Assembly: GCA_017634975.1 (NCBI GenBank)
Contig: JAGBMJ010000075.1
Span: 1-40,975, forward strand
Reading direction: 5' to 3'
Length of the DNA stretch: 40,975 nt
DNA from: Lachnospiraceae bacterium
GTDB taxonomy: Bacteria > Bacillota > Clostridia > Lachnospirales > Lachnospiraceae
This document shows, piece after piece, positions 34,166-40,975 of this stretch. The first letter of the stretch is position 1. Each line of letters begins with the position of its first letter. The position numbers and the translations under genes are program-made. The notes beneath the pieces are model-generated. The model ran no database searches. It was not told where the DNA came from and saw nothing but the letters and a program-made list of their open reading frames with translations.

Positions 34166-34195
34166 TTATATCACGCCGCACGTGCAAGTGTAAAG
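34166..34195 (-). promoter_or_regulatory. Promoter of the minus-strand hypothetical gene
   Basis: On the minus strand, TTTACA (34190-34195), 18-base spacer, perfect TATAAT (34166-34171), about 60 bases before the start. Confidence 0.5.
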
Positions 34196-34277
34196 CACAA
34201 TTCAAAGAAATGTCGTACAATTTACCGACATCTTTTCAGGCATTTTTCATTTACATAAATTCTTGTTTATCGAACAG

Positions 34278-34308
34278 TGAGGACGCGGGGACGGTCCTTC
34301 TGTCCTCA
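34278..34308. repeat. Short hairpin with GGGGACGG core
   Basis: TGAGGAC (34278-34284) pairs with GTCCTCA (34302-34308); the loop contains GGGGACGGTCC, the core of the repeat family seen at 10935 and 16451. Confidence 0.5.
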
Positions 34309-34336
34309 TGAATTTCCCGAAATCTGGGTTTATAGT

Positions 34337-34365
34337 TGACAAAAGCCGCGGAAACTCCTAAACTC
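34337..34365 (+). promoter_or_regulatory. Promoter of proS
   Basis: A perfect TTGACA (34337-34342), 17-base spacer and TAAACT (34360-34365), about 60 bases before the start. The leader is too short for a T-box. Confidence 0.6.
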
Positions 34366-34423
34366 TAATACGAATGCTATAAACATAAGAAGTAACAGGG
34401 ATTTACCCGGAATGGAGAGTAAG

Positions 34424-35863
34424 ATGGCAGAACAGAAGAAACTGGTGGAAGAGATCACATCGATGGATGTGGATTTTGCCCAGTGGTACACGGACATTGT
34501 GAAGAAGGCGGAGCTGATCGATTATGCCAGCGTGAAGGGCTGCATGGTGATCAAGCCGGCAGGCTATGCGCTGTGGGAGAATATCCAGAAGGCGCTGGAT
34601 GCAAAGTTTAAGGAGACAGGCGTAGAGAACGTGTATATGCCGATGTTTATCCCGGAGAGCCTGCTGCAGAAGGAAAAGGATCACGTGGAAGGCTTTGCAC
34701 CGGAAGTGGCATGGGTGACCTATGGTGGTCTGGAGCCGCTGCAGGAGAGACTTTGTGTAAGACCGACCTCCGAGACTCTGTTCTGCGATTTCTATAAAGA
34801 CGCGATCCAGTCGTATCGTGATCTGCCGAAGCTGTATAACCAGTGGTGCAGCGTGGTACGTTGGGAAAAGACGACCAGACCGTTTCTGCGCAGCCGTGAG
34901 TTTTTGTGGCAGGAAGGCCATACCGCTCATGCAACTGCAGAGGATGCAGAGGCACGCACCATTCAGATGCTGAACCTGTATGCGGATTTTTGCGAACAGG
35001 TACTGGCGATCCCGGTGATCAAGGGCCGCAAGACGGATAAGGAAAAATTTGCCGGTGCGGAAGCAACCTATACGATTGAAGCACTGATGCACGATGGTAA
35101 GGCACTGCAGTCCGGTACCAGCCACAATTTCGGCGACGGATTTGCAAGAGCATTCGGCATTCAGTATACGGATAAAGAGAACAAACTGCAGTATGTACAC
35201 CAGACGTCCTGGGGTATGAGTACCCGTATCATCGGCGGTATCATCATGGTACACGGTGATGATTCCGGTCTGGTACTGCCGCCGAAGATCGCTCCGACCC
35301 AGGTGATGGTGATCCCTATCCAGCAGCGCAAGGAAGGTGTGCTGGAGAAGGCTGCGGAACTGAAATCCGAACTGTTGGAAAAGGGCTTCCGTGTGAAGCT
35401 GGATGACAGCGACAAGAGTCCGGGATTTAAGTTTGCCGATCAGGAAATGCGCGGTATCCCTCTGCGTGTGGAGATCGGCCCGAAGGATATGGAAGCAGGC
35501 CGTTGCATTGTCGTTCGCCGCGATACCAGAGAAAAGACGGAAGTAGCATTAACCGATCTGGCGGCTAAGGTTGGCGAACTGCTGGAGCAGATGCAGAAGG
35601 ATATGCTGGAGCGTGCTAGAAACCACGTGAAGAACCATACCTACGAAGCAAAGAACTACGAAGAGTTCTGCGATACGATCAACAATAAGCCGGGCTTTGT
35701 AAAGGCAATGTGGTGCGGAGATCTGGCTTGCGAGGAGAAGATCAAGGAAGATACCATGGCGACCAGCCGCTGCATGCCGTTTGAGCAGGAGCAGATCAGT
35801 GATGTCTGCGTATGCTGCGGCAAGCCCGCCAAGAAGATGGTTTACTGGGGTAAGGCATACTAA
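34424..35863 (+). CDS. proS: Prolyl-tRNA synthetase, archaeal/eukaryotic type
   Basis: 479 residues from MAEQKK after GGAGAG; an in-frame ATG at 34412 is less well placed. It charges tRNA-Pro with proline. Class II motifs are clear: RPTSETLF, the motif 2 loop [27 protein letters not shown], and motif 3 near [17 protein letters not shown]. The usual bacterial editing domain between motifs 2 and 3 is absent, as in archaeal/eukaryotic-type ProS. The C-terminal domain ends with a Cys-rich segment (CMPF...CVCCGKPA) and a terminal Tyr, typical of this type. Confidence 0.97.
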   Translation: MAEQKKLVEEITSMDVDFAQWYTDIVKKAELIDYASVKGCMVIKPAGYALWENIQKALDAKFKETGVENVYMPMFIPESLLQKEKDHVEGFAPEVAWVTYGGLEPLQERLCVRPTSETLFCDFYKDAIQSYRDLPKLYNQWCSVVRWEKTTRPFLRSREFLWQEGHTAHATAEDAEARTIQMLNLYADFCEQVLAIPVIKGRKTDKEKFAGAEATYTIEALMHDGKALQSGTSHNFGDGFARAFGIQYTDKENKLQYVHQTSWGMSTRIIGGIIMVHGDDSGLVLPPKIAPTQVMVIPIQQRKEGVLEKAAELKSELLEKGFRVKLDDSDKSPGFKFADQEMRGIPLRVEIGPKDMEAGRCIVVRRDTREKTEVALTDLAAKVGELLEQMQKDMLERARNHVKNHTYEAKNYEEFCDTINNKPGFVKAMWCGDLACEEKIKEDTMATSRCMPFEQEQISDVCVCCGKPAKKMVYWGKAY

Positions 35864-35886
35864 AACGACAGGAGCGGGTAGACGAA

Positions 35887-36306
35887 ATGAAAAAGCGTAC
35901 CTTATTGCTGTTTAGTTGTCTGGTGCTGTCCGGCGTTATGCTGGGGGCATGCCAGAAGAATACGGATGTTTCGTCTGTAGATACGGGTTCGCAGACCGGG
36001 GAAGTATCCGGGATTACAGCACAATGGGAACTGGTGCAGTTTACGGTGAACGACCAAACGACCATGGCGAAGGATATGGATGCGGATATGCGTAAAAATG
36101 CTCCGGGTTTTATCTGTGAAGACGGAGCGAAATGTGTCGTTTCCCTTAGCGGTAAGGATCATCCGGGAACCGTAACGGAACAGGACGGAACGTATGTGAT
36201 CGACTTTGATGATACGGATCAGGATATGACTGGTACTATTGAAGGGAATACCCTGACGCTGGTCAATACAAAGGGAACGGTCACCTTTGTGTTTGAAAAG
36301 AAGTAA
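35887..36306 (+). CDS. Small lipoprotein, function unknown
   Basis: 139 residues, 23 bases after proS. The lipoprotein signal ends at LGAC (Cys22). A short Ser/Thr/Asp linker precedes a beta-rich domain (about 45-139) with GTVTEQDGTYVIDFDD and ending MTGTIEGNTLTL..GTVTFVFEK, the look of the lipocalin-like or DUF-type small beta proteins common in Clostridia. It would sit on the outer face of the membrane. No specific function can be assigned. Confidence 0.85.
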   Translation: MKKRTLLLFSCLVLSGVMLGACQKNTDVSSVDTGSQTGEVSGITAQWELVQFTVNDQTTMAKDMDADMRKNAPGFICEDGAKCVVSLSGKDHPGTVTEQDGTYVIDFDDTDQDMTGTIEGNTLTLVNTKGTVTFVFEKK

Positions 36307-36315
36307 AGACCATAA

Positions 36316-36344
36316 AAAATGCCTTCCCGACGGGAAGGCATTTT
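36316..36344. terminator. Bidirectional terminator between the lipoprotein and mecA
   Basis: AAAATGCCTTCCC (36316-36328), loop GAC, GGGAAGGCATTTT (36332-36344). T-runs are present on both strands. Confidence 0.85.
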
Positions 36345-36368
36345 ACATTTCTTAAGCTTTTCGAAATC

Positions 36369-37175
36369 TCAACCGGCTTTGCACAACTGCTGCAGTGCCT
36401 GTTCCTCAATGAGGATCTCGTAGTGTTCTTCCATATAGGCTTCCAGCGATCTCGCATTGAATGCCCGGTCGCAGAAATCCATCAATACCGTGCAGAGTTT
36501 TTTATAGGCGAGCGGGGTAAGGTAATCTGCATAAAGCAGCAGATAATACATACCGTCCGCCGGATTCTTATACAGGATGCTTTCGCCCATCTCATAGGAT
36601 TTTACTGCCAATGCGGCATCAATGGTGGATCCCAGATCGGAGAAACAGAAAATCCGGTTTTCCTGACGAACGTTCTGCTGTGCCTTCGGATCCTGCTTGC
36701 CGCCATTCGCGGCAGCCGGTCTGGTGGCTGTGAACATCTCTGTGAACAGATCCCGCAGGGTTTTTCCGACGGAAGGAATATTGCCGTTGTTATCTGCAGT
36801 ACTGTTAATGGAAATGGAGATACTGTTGCTGTTCTCATTCTCATCTGCAGCATCGTTATCTTCATCGGTCACGATGTTTCCGGTCAAAGCAGTTGCAAAC
36901 TGAGCCAGCTTGGACTCCAGTTCATCCGGAGCCTCTACCTTGGTGATGACAAATACGATCACACCGGACTGCATCGGTACTGCCTCGATCATCAGCGGGG
37001 ATTCATCCGGTTCAAAGCCAAATTGAAAATGAGCCTCCTGCATCACATCGCGGAAGAGGCGGTTTGCTTTCTCGCTGCCATAGGTCAGTTCGCTGAACTT
37101 GATCTTACGTTCTTCGAGGTCTTCCCTCGTCAGAATGCAGCGGATCTGGTTTTCATTCACCTGCTCAATCTTCAT
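36369..37175 (-). CDS. mecA: MecA-family adaptor protein
   Basis: 268 residues. MecA delivers substrates to the ClpC/ClpP protease and regulates stress and competence factors in Firmicutes. The N-terminal substrate-binding domain opens MKIEQVNENQIRCILTREDL and includes SELTYGSEKANRLFRDVM and PLMIEAVPM. A low-complexity Asn/Ser/Asp/Lys linker (about 105-170) separates it from the C-terminal ClpC-binding domain (about 172-268, with IFCFSDLGSTI and YYLLLYADYLTP). No ribosome site precedes the ATG, and a promoter (37184-37212) would start transcription only a few bases upstream. Confidence 0.92.
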   Translation of the reverse strand: MKIEQVNENQIRCILTREDLEERKIKFSELTYGSEKANRLFRDVMQEAHFQFGFEPDESPLMIEAVPMQSGVIVFVITKVEAPDELESKLAQFATALTGNIVTDEDNDAADENENSNSISISINSTADNNGNIPSVGKTLRDLFTEMFTATRPAAANGGKQDPKAQQNVRQENRIFCFSDLGSTIDAALAVKSYEMGESILYKNPADGMYYLLLYADYLTPLAYKKLCTVLMDFCDRAFNARSLEAYMEEHYEILIEEQALQQLCKAG

Positions 37176-37183
37176 AATATTAT

Positions 37184-37212
37184 AGTATATTTCTCTGCAA
37201 GGGGTAAGTCAA
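37184..37212 (-). promoter_or_regulatory. Promoter of mecA, predicting a near-leaderless message
   Basis: On the minus strand, TTGACT (37207-37212), 17-base spacer and TATACT (37184-37189). The expected start is near 37177, about 2 bases before the mecA ATG at 37175. Confidence 0.5.
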
Positions 37213-37260
37213 TAATAAAGTTGCACAATTCTGAAAGATCTGACGCTATGTTCCGGTGGC

Positions 37261-37289
37261 TTGAACGAGCTGCCACTTTTTGTTATAAT
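37261..37289 (+). promoter_or_regulatory. Promoter of the XRE regulator
   Basis: TTGAAC (37261-37266), 17-base spacer, perfect TATAAT (37284-37289) preceded by TGT (extended -10). The start codon is about 70 bases downstream. Confidence 0.65.
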
Positions 37290-37361
37290 CGGGGCAGTTG
37301 AAAGTGTAGGAAGCACCTTTATAAAGGATCGCAGTGGAGAAATATTTAAGGGAGAAATGAA

Positions 37362-37706
37362 ATGTCGATTGGTGAACGAATCCATCAAATTATGCATGAT
37401 AAGGGGATCACGCAGAAAGATTTTTGCAAAAAAACCGGATTTGCGCAAAGTACGGTGAGTGAATGGAAGTATAAGAAGATCAGTCCCGGCGCGGATAAGG
37501 TTCTTGCAATTTGTGATGCGTTGGATATTACACCTTATGAATTATTGCAATCTGATAGTGTTAAAAAGGGACAAATGCTTGATTATATAGTCGTCAGCGA
37601 AAAATCAGACGGATATGAGCTGCTGATAGAATTTGCAGAATTGAATTCAAATCAGAAAGCACGTGTAATGGGATATATCGCTTCTTTGAAAGAAAAAAAA
37701 GATTGA
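37362..37706 (+). CDS. XRE-family transcriptional regulator
   Basis: 114 residues; start after AAGGGAG. The N-terminal helix-turn-helix (about 5-60) has ITQKDFCKKTGFAQSTVSEW with recognition helix QSTVSEWKYKK, the Cro/C1 pattern, and continues ADKVLAICDALDITPYELLQ. The rest (65-114) is helical and may dimerise. It is encoded 160 bases ahead of the two GHKL-like genes, and palindromic sites lie in that gap, so it probably controls them. It may be a repressor, perhaps also of its own gene. Confidence 0.9.
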   Translation: MSIGERIHQIMHDKGITQKDFCKKTGFAQSTVSEWKYKKISPGADKVLAICDALDITPYELLQSDSVKKGQMLDYIVVSEKSDGYELLIEFAELNSNQKARVMGYIASLKEKKD

Positions 37707-37730
37707 CAAGATCTTTTTATGTGATACGAT
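37703..37730 (+). promoter_or_regulatory. Promoter of the GHKL gene pair
   Basis: A perfect TTGACA (37703-37708), which overlaps the end of the regulator gene, a 16-base spacer and TACGAT (37725-37730). The first CTATATATAG site begins right after it. Confidence 0.45.
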
Positions 37731-37742
37731 AACTATATATAG
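37729..37742. promoter_or_regulatory. Operator-like site 1, ATAACTATATATAG
   Basis: A 14-base sequence containing the perfect palindrome CTATATATAG, overlapping the -10/start region of the promoter. It is repeated exactly at 37823-37836. Confidence 0.45.
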
Positions 37743-37822
37743 TAAACATAACGATATACAGTATCTTGCCGGCAATAGTGTACTATGCGGATTAGTATAT
37801 TTTCGTGTGTTTATACAACAAA

Positions 37823-37836
37823 ATAACTATATATAG
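37823..37836. promoter_or_regulatory. Operator-like site 2, ATAACTATATATAG
   Basis: Exact copy of site 1, 94 bases downstream and 30 bases before the start codon, next to the ribosome site region. ATAGTGTACTAT near 37777 is a further, looser palindrome between them. Confidence 0.45.
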
Positions 37837-37865
37837 GAGTTAAAACTAAATAAAAAAGGTGCAAT

Positions 37866-39398
37866 ATGGCTGTTAAAGAATTAAATTTGTTGATGACCTA
37901 TCCGGTTAAGTGGTCTATTTATAAAGTTATGAGGGATTATATACAGAACTTTTATGATGCGATTGGTTTTAATCGTTTTTCTGATGACTTTAAGTATTTT
38001 TATAATGAAGAGAAAAAAGAATTGGTGATGATTTCACAGGTAGATTTTGATAAGGAATGGTTACTGTATATCGGAACATCTTCGAAGAGGGGGACAGATA
38101 CCGGCTATGCCGGAAAGTTCGGTGAAGGATTTAAAATAGCATCCCTTGTCGCATATAGGGATTTTCATCTGTCGGTTACAATGGAATCAAGAACCTGGAA
38201 AATAAAGGTCACAGAAAAAGAAAAGAAGATAGATAACAAGAGTGTTTTCTGCCTGGCTTATGATATTACAAAACAACCGGCAATAGAAGGAGCACGACTT
38301 GTTCTGGATGGGGTGGATAAGGAGAATTATGAGATATTCTTGAGTGTCTTGAAGGATTTTTATTATATAGAGAATCCTCTTTTTGGTGAGTTGATTGCTG
38401 AGAACGATTCCTGCGCGGTATATGGTACAAAGAAGACGGAAAAAGGAGTATATCGCCGGGGGCGGGTATATGTAGGATATCAATACCGTGAGTCCATCTG
38501 TTTTCCGATCATTGTATGTAATCACACATATTCTGTTTCCGGGGATGACCGTGATAGAGATCATCTGAATTCACGGCAGACAGAAGAATGTGTAATGGAT
38601 GTAATCGATCAACTGGATAGTGCACAGGCTTTTGAAGTATTACAACGTCTCCGAAAGTTTTGGAACGGAAATCGCAGAGATGGTTGTAAGATTTCACCGA
38701 AGGAGATCGTGGAGCGGCTGATAGAGATTGCTTCGTCAAATGATGAGGTAAAAGATAAATTCAAAGCTATGTATGATGAGGAAGTTGTGGCTGATATAAC
38801 AAAAAATTATTGGCTATCGGATCACAAAGTGAGGATAGCGAAACTATGGTTTCGGGACTCAAAATATTACGGGAAACGGGCTGTTGTGCTTCCTGAATTT
38901 GTTGATATGGGAATCAAAGATATTCATATGATGTGCAGGGAAGCGAATGGATATGAAGTTACGGAAGAGCCGGGCAACAGAGAATGGAAATTCATATCTT
39001 TGTTGGAAAAAGTAGCTACGAAGTATTTTTCTGATATATACCAATATGATGAATTGCCCTATTGTATGATGTTTACAAAGACGGATCTGGCATTAGAAGG
39101 ATTGGCGGAAACGAGGAAATTGCGAACAAAATCCAGAAATGCATTTGGATTGACGACAAAAAGAAAAATTGATACGGTATATCTTTTAAAAGATGTTCTC
39201 TGGGGAGACAGTTTTGGTACTGCTTTATCAGTTTATCTACATGAATTACTGCACCAGTACGGAGGGGATAGTTCAATGCAGTTTCATAAAGCACTTTATA
39301 TAATGAATATGCGAATGCTTGAAAAAGCAGAGGAACTGAAAGTTTATTCGGAACGGTGGAAACGTATTCATAAAAGAGGTGGGAGAAAGCATGCATGA
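37866..39398 (+). CDS. GHKL-ATPase-like protein with C-terminal HExxH zinc-protease motif
   Basis: 510 residues, start after AAGGTG. The N-terminal half resembles the GHKL ATPase fold (Hsp90/MutL/histidine kinase): the N-box MRDYIQNFYDAIG has Asn28 and Asp31, and the glycine-rich lid motif is GKFGEGFK (Gly83-Gly88). Residues 180-400 show no family I recognise. Near the C-terminus, HELLHQYGGDSSMQFH has His459, Glu460, His463 and a possible third ligand His474, a zincin-type metalloprotease motif. No signal peptide or membrane segment. It is followed by a paralogue overlapping by 8 bases and preceded by an XRE regulator. A stress- or infection-triggered protease gated by ATP is a reasonable inference, not shown. 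Confidence 0.75.
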   Translation: MAVKELNLLMTYPVKWSIYKVMRDYIQNFYDAIGFNRFSDDFKYFYNEEKKELVMISQVDFDKEWLLYIGTSSKRGTDTGYAGKFGEGFKIASLVAYRDFHLSVTMESRTWKIKVTEKEKKIDNKSVFCLAYDITKQPAIEGARLVLDGVDKENYEIFLSVLKDFYYIENPLFGELIAENDSCAVYGTKKTEKGVYRRGRVYVGYQYRESICFPIIVCNHTYSVSGDDRDRDHLNSRQTEECVMDVIDQLDSAQAFEVLQRLRKFWNGNRRDGCKISPKEIVERLIEIASSNDEVKDKFKAMYDEEVVADITKNYWLSDHKVRIAKLWFRDSKYYGKRAVVLPEFVDMGIKDIHMMCREANGYEVTEEPGNREWKFISLLEKVATKYFSDIYQYDELPYCMMFTKTDLALEGLAETRKLRTKSRNAFGLTTKRKIDTVYLLKDVLWGDSFGTALSVYLHELLHQYGGDSSMQFHKALYIMNMRMLEKAEELKVYSERWKRIHKRGGRKHA

Positions 39399-40851
39399 TA
39401 AGGAAAAGCTGATACATCTGGGAATAGCAATGGATTATGCGGTAGAATGGGATTTTGACAGGATTCTTCGTGATCTTGTACAGAATTTTTATGATAGTAT
39501 CGGGTGGAGAGATTTTGAGAAAGATTTTCATATACATGTAGAAGAGAGAAAAGGAAATGATAATATTCTGATCATGGAAACGGAAGGACGGCCTTTTTCT
39601 TATGAATGGCTTACCAATATCGGAGGAAGTACAAAGACTGAATCTCCGGGAAAGTATATCGGAATGTATGGTGAGGGATTTAAAATCTGCGCATTATGTC
39701 TCTTCAGACAAAGAAAAAAGATCCGGATGGAATCTTCGGATTGGGAGATATCGGTTTGCCGGTATACGAAAAAAATTGACGGAAACCGAATGGCGATGCT
39801 TGGATATCGTTTGAAAAAAAGGATAGATGATGGAACCACAAGATTATGGATTTCAGGGTTAAGTCAGGAGGAAATACAACGAGTTGATGAAGCAAAACTG
39901 AATTTTTACTATCCGGAAAATCCGCTGTTGGGAAAGGTAATTGTTAATAAACAAGACTATGCGATATATGAGAGGAGTACAGTGCCTGTTCCTTGCAGGG
40001 ATGGTACGGCAATTCGTGGGATTTTGTTTTGCAATCGTCTGGCCAGAGGACGTCTTCCCCTGGAACTCGTGATTGTAGTAAACTGCGACATGAGAAAAGC
40101 AGATAAACGAAAAAGATCAAATTTTGAGGAATACGAGAGCATTCTGTTTTTGAATCGCAGAGTCAGAATGTTTGATGCAAAGACATCGTATCAGTTGTTA
40201 CTGAAGATGATAAAGTATTGGAATGATATTCCTCAAAGAATTGCGGATCCGGATACATGGTATTACGTTGTGTGTGAGTTGGTAAGGAAAGTTGCATCCG
40301 AGCAGAAATATAAACGAAGATTTATGAAGAAATACTTAAATCTGGTGTATCTTGAGCGTGTTCGATCCGATGTGGTAAAAAATAGTATGATAAAAGAATG
40401 TGAAGAATGGATTCGTTTTAATCCGCTATATCAGGGAAAACGTTTTGTGAATCCTGTATTTCGGCTGCTTGGAGCTAAATCGGTATTGGAAGATTATGCC
40501 TGCATGAAGAGTATAGAAAGAAAAGAAATGGGGATACGGGAAAAGGAACTTTGTAGAATACTCGTTGACAGTTTTGAAATGATATATCCATATAAAATTT
40601 ATGATCAGTTTCCGGAAATTGTTTTGACAAATGGGAAGTATTTGGATGGTCTGCAATATTGTGAGAGGGATTACAGAAAAAAACGGAATGGTAGAAAGTA
40701 CAAAATTCATAGGCTCGTTCTAAATACGGAACTGTTTGTGGAGAATGGATTTGAGAAGGCGTTGATGGATATGGCAGAAAAAATGTTGCTTGTATATGGC
40801 AGATTCAGGAGTTCCCGAAATAATGTGGCAATGATGTTAGCACCCTCATAG
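39391..40851 (+). CDS. GHKL-ATPase-like paralogue lacking the HExxH motif
   Basis: 486 residues from the ATG at 39391, which overlaps the previous stop by 8 bases and follows GGTGGGAG. It is homologous to its neighbour along its length: N-box LRDLVQNFYDSIG (Asn32, Asp35), lid motif MYGEGFK (Gly94-Gly96), and similar spacing of LNFYYPENPLLGKV and the middle region. The segment matching the neighbour's protease motif reads LMDMAEKMLLVYGRF, so both His and the Glu are lost. ATP binding may be kept. It probably forms a complex with, or regulates, the first protein. The middle is rich in Lys/Arg and may bind nucleic acid, though no domain is recognisable. Confidence 0.75.
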   Translation: MHDKEKLIHLGIAMDYAVEWDFDRILRDLVQNFYDSIGWRDFEKDFHIHVEERKGNDNILIMETEGRPFSYEWLTNIGGSTKTESPGKYIGMYGEGFKICALCLFRQRKKIRMESSDWEISVCRYTKKIDGNRMAMLGYRLKKRIDDGTTRLWISGLSQEEIQRVDEAKLNFYYPENPLLGKVIVNKQDYAIYERSTVPVPCRDGTAIRGILFCNRLARGRLPLELVIVVNCDMRKADKRKRSNFEEYESILFLNRRVRMFDAKTSYQLLLKMIKYWNDIPQRIADPDTWYYVVCELVRKVASEQKYKRRFMKKYLNLVYLERVRSDVVKNSMIKECEEWIRFNPLYQGKRFVNPVFRLLGAKSVLEDYACMKSIERKEMGIREKELCRILVDSFEMIYPYKIYDQFPEIVLTNGKYLDGLQYCERDYRKKRNGRKYKIHRLVLNTELFVENGFEKALMDMAEKMLLVYGRFRSSRNNVAMMLAPS

Positions 40852-40874
40852 CATGACACTTTTTTATTCTGTTT

Positions 40875-40967
40875 GATTGTCGCTGGAATGATTGATATAC
40901 TGTCAATCAGTCTGTAGAAAGGAAGATTCCGAAGGGAGTCTCTTGGCGGCGACAATCCTTCGGAATC
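40875..40967. other. Predicted pseudoknot-like structure at the window edge
   Basis: GATTGTCGC (40875-40883) pairs with GCGACAATC (40949-40957). GATTCCGAAGG (40925-40935) pairs with CCTTCGGAATC (40957-40967). The two helices cross, giving a pseudoknot or two mutually exclusive states. A small inner hairpin, GATTGA/TCAATC, lies at 40890-40908. No open frame is visible in 40852-40975, and the element may continue beyond the window. Confidence 0.45.
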
Positions 40968-40975
40968 CATGGTAA

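Noticed and set aside
34133-34423. T-box or other riboswitch upstream of proS
   Set aside because: A consensus promoter at 34337-34365 leaves a leader of only about 55 bases, too short, and no T-box sequence is seen.

Overview
The window looks like chromosome from a low-to-moderate-GC anaerobic Firmicute, most likely a Lachnospiraceae-type Clostridium relative. The reasons are strong AGGAGG-type ribosome sites, Gram-positive-type pyrK/pyrD, a MecA adaptor, an archaeal/eukaryotic-type ProS, many lipoproteins, and intrinsic terminators with T-runs. No rRNA, tRNA, CRISPR array or recognisable transposase gene is visible. The family placement is inference from gene content, not a database match.

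Layout. (1) 1-6843 is an accessory, more AT-rich region. It holds a giant secreted modular protein (314-4600) with a candidate caspase/CHAT-like C-terminal domain, a small membrane-anchored neighbour that may be its partner, an unknown cytoplasmic protein bracketed by two identical 76-bp palindromic repeats, a gene fragment cut off at one repeat, and a hairpin-rich non-coding stretch. (2) 6844-10896 encodes a 1350-residue protein with two HipA/PI3-4-kinase-like domains, the second apparently degenerate. (3) 11022-20750 is mostly core: plsC and a chemotaxis receptor (minus strand), a divergent operon of polysaccharide deacetylase, pyrC, pyrK and pyrD (de novo pyrimidine synthesis), a small membrane protein, a cytidylate-kinase-like protein, and a cytosolic LacI-fold/GGDEF protein. 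(4) 21169-29324 is a liv-type amino-acid ABC transporter (livJHMGF) running straight into carB. (5) 29556-33386 is a second amino-acid ABC transporter, whose binding protein appears circularly permuted, followed by an overlapping membrane-bound SGNH protein. (6) 33458-37175 carries an unknown minus-strand protein, proS, a small lipoprotein and mecA. (7) 37362-40851 is a second AT-rich accessory island: an XRE regulator and two overlapping paralogous GHKL-ATPase-like proteins, the first ending in an HExxH zinc-protease motif that the second has lost. A predicted pseudoknot follows at the window edge.

Best candidate for an undescribed system: the XRE + GHKL/HExxH + GHKL island at the right end, with operator-like CTATATATAG palindromes in its promoter region. 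Other strong leads are the permuted binding protein, the tandem kinase/pseudokinase, and the secreted protein with its candidate partner. A family of palindromes with a GGGGACGGACC core is scattered between genes, including inside the pyr operon.
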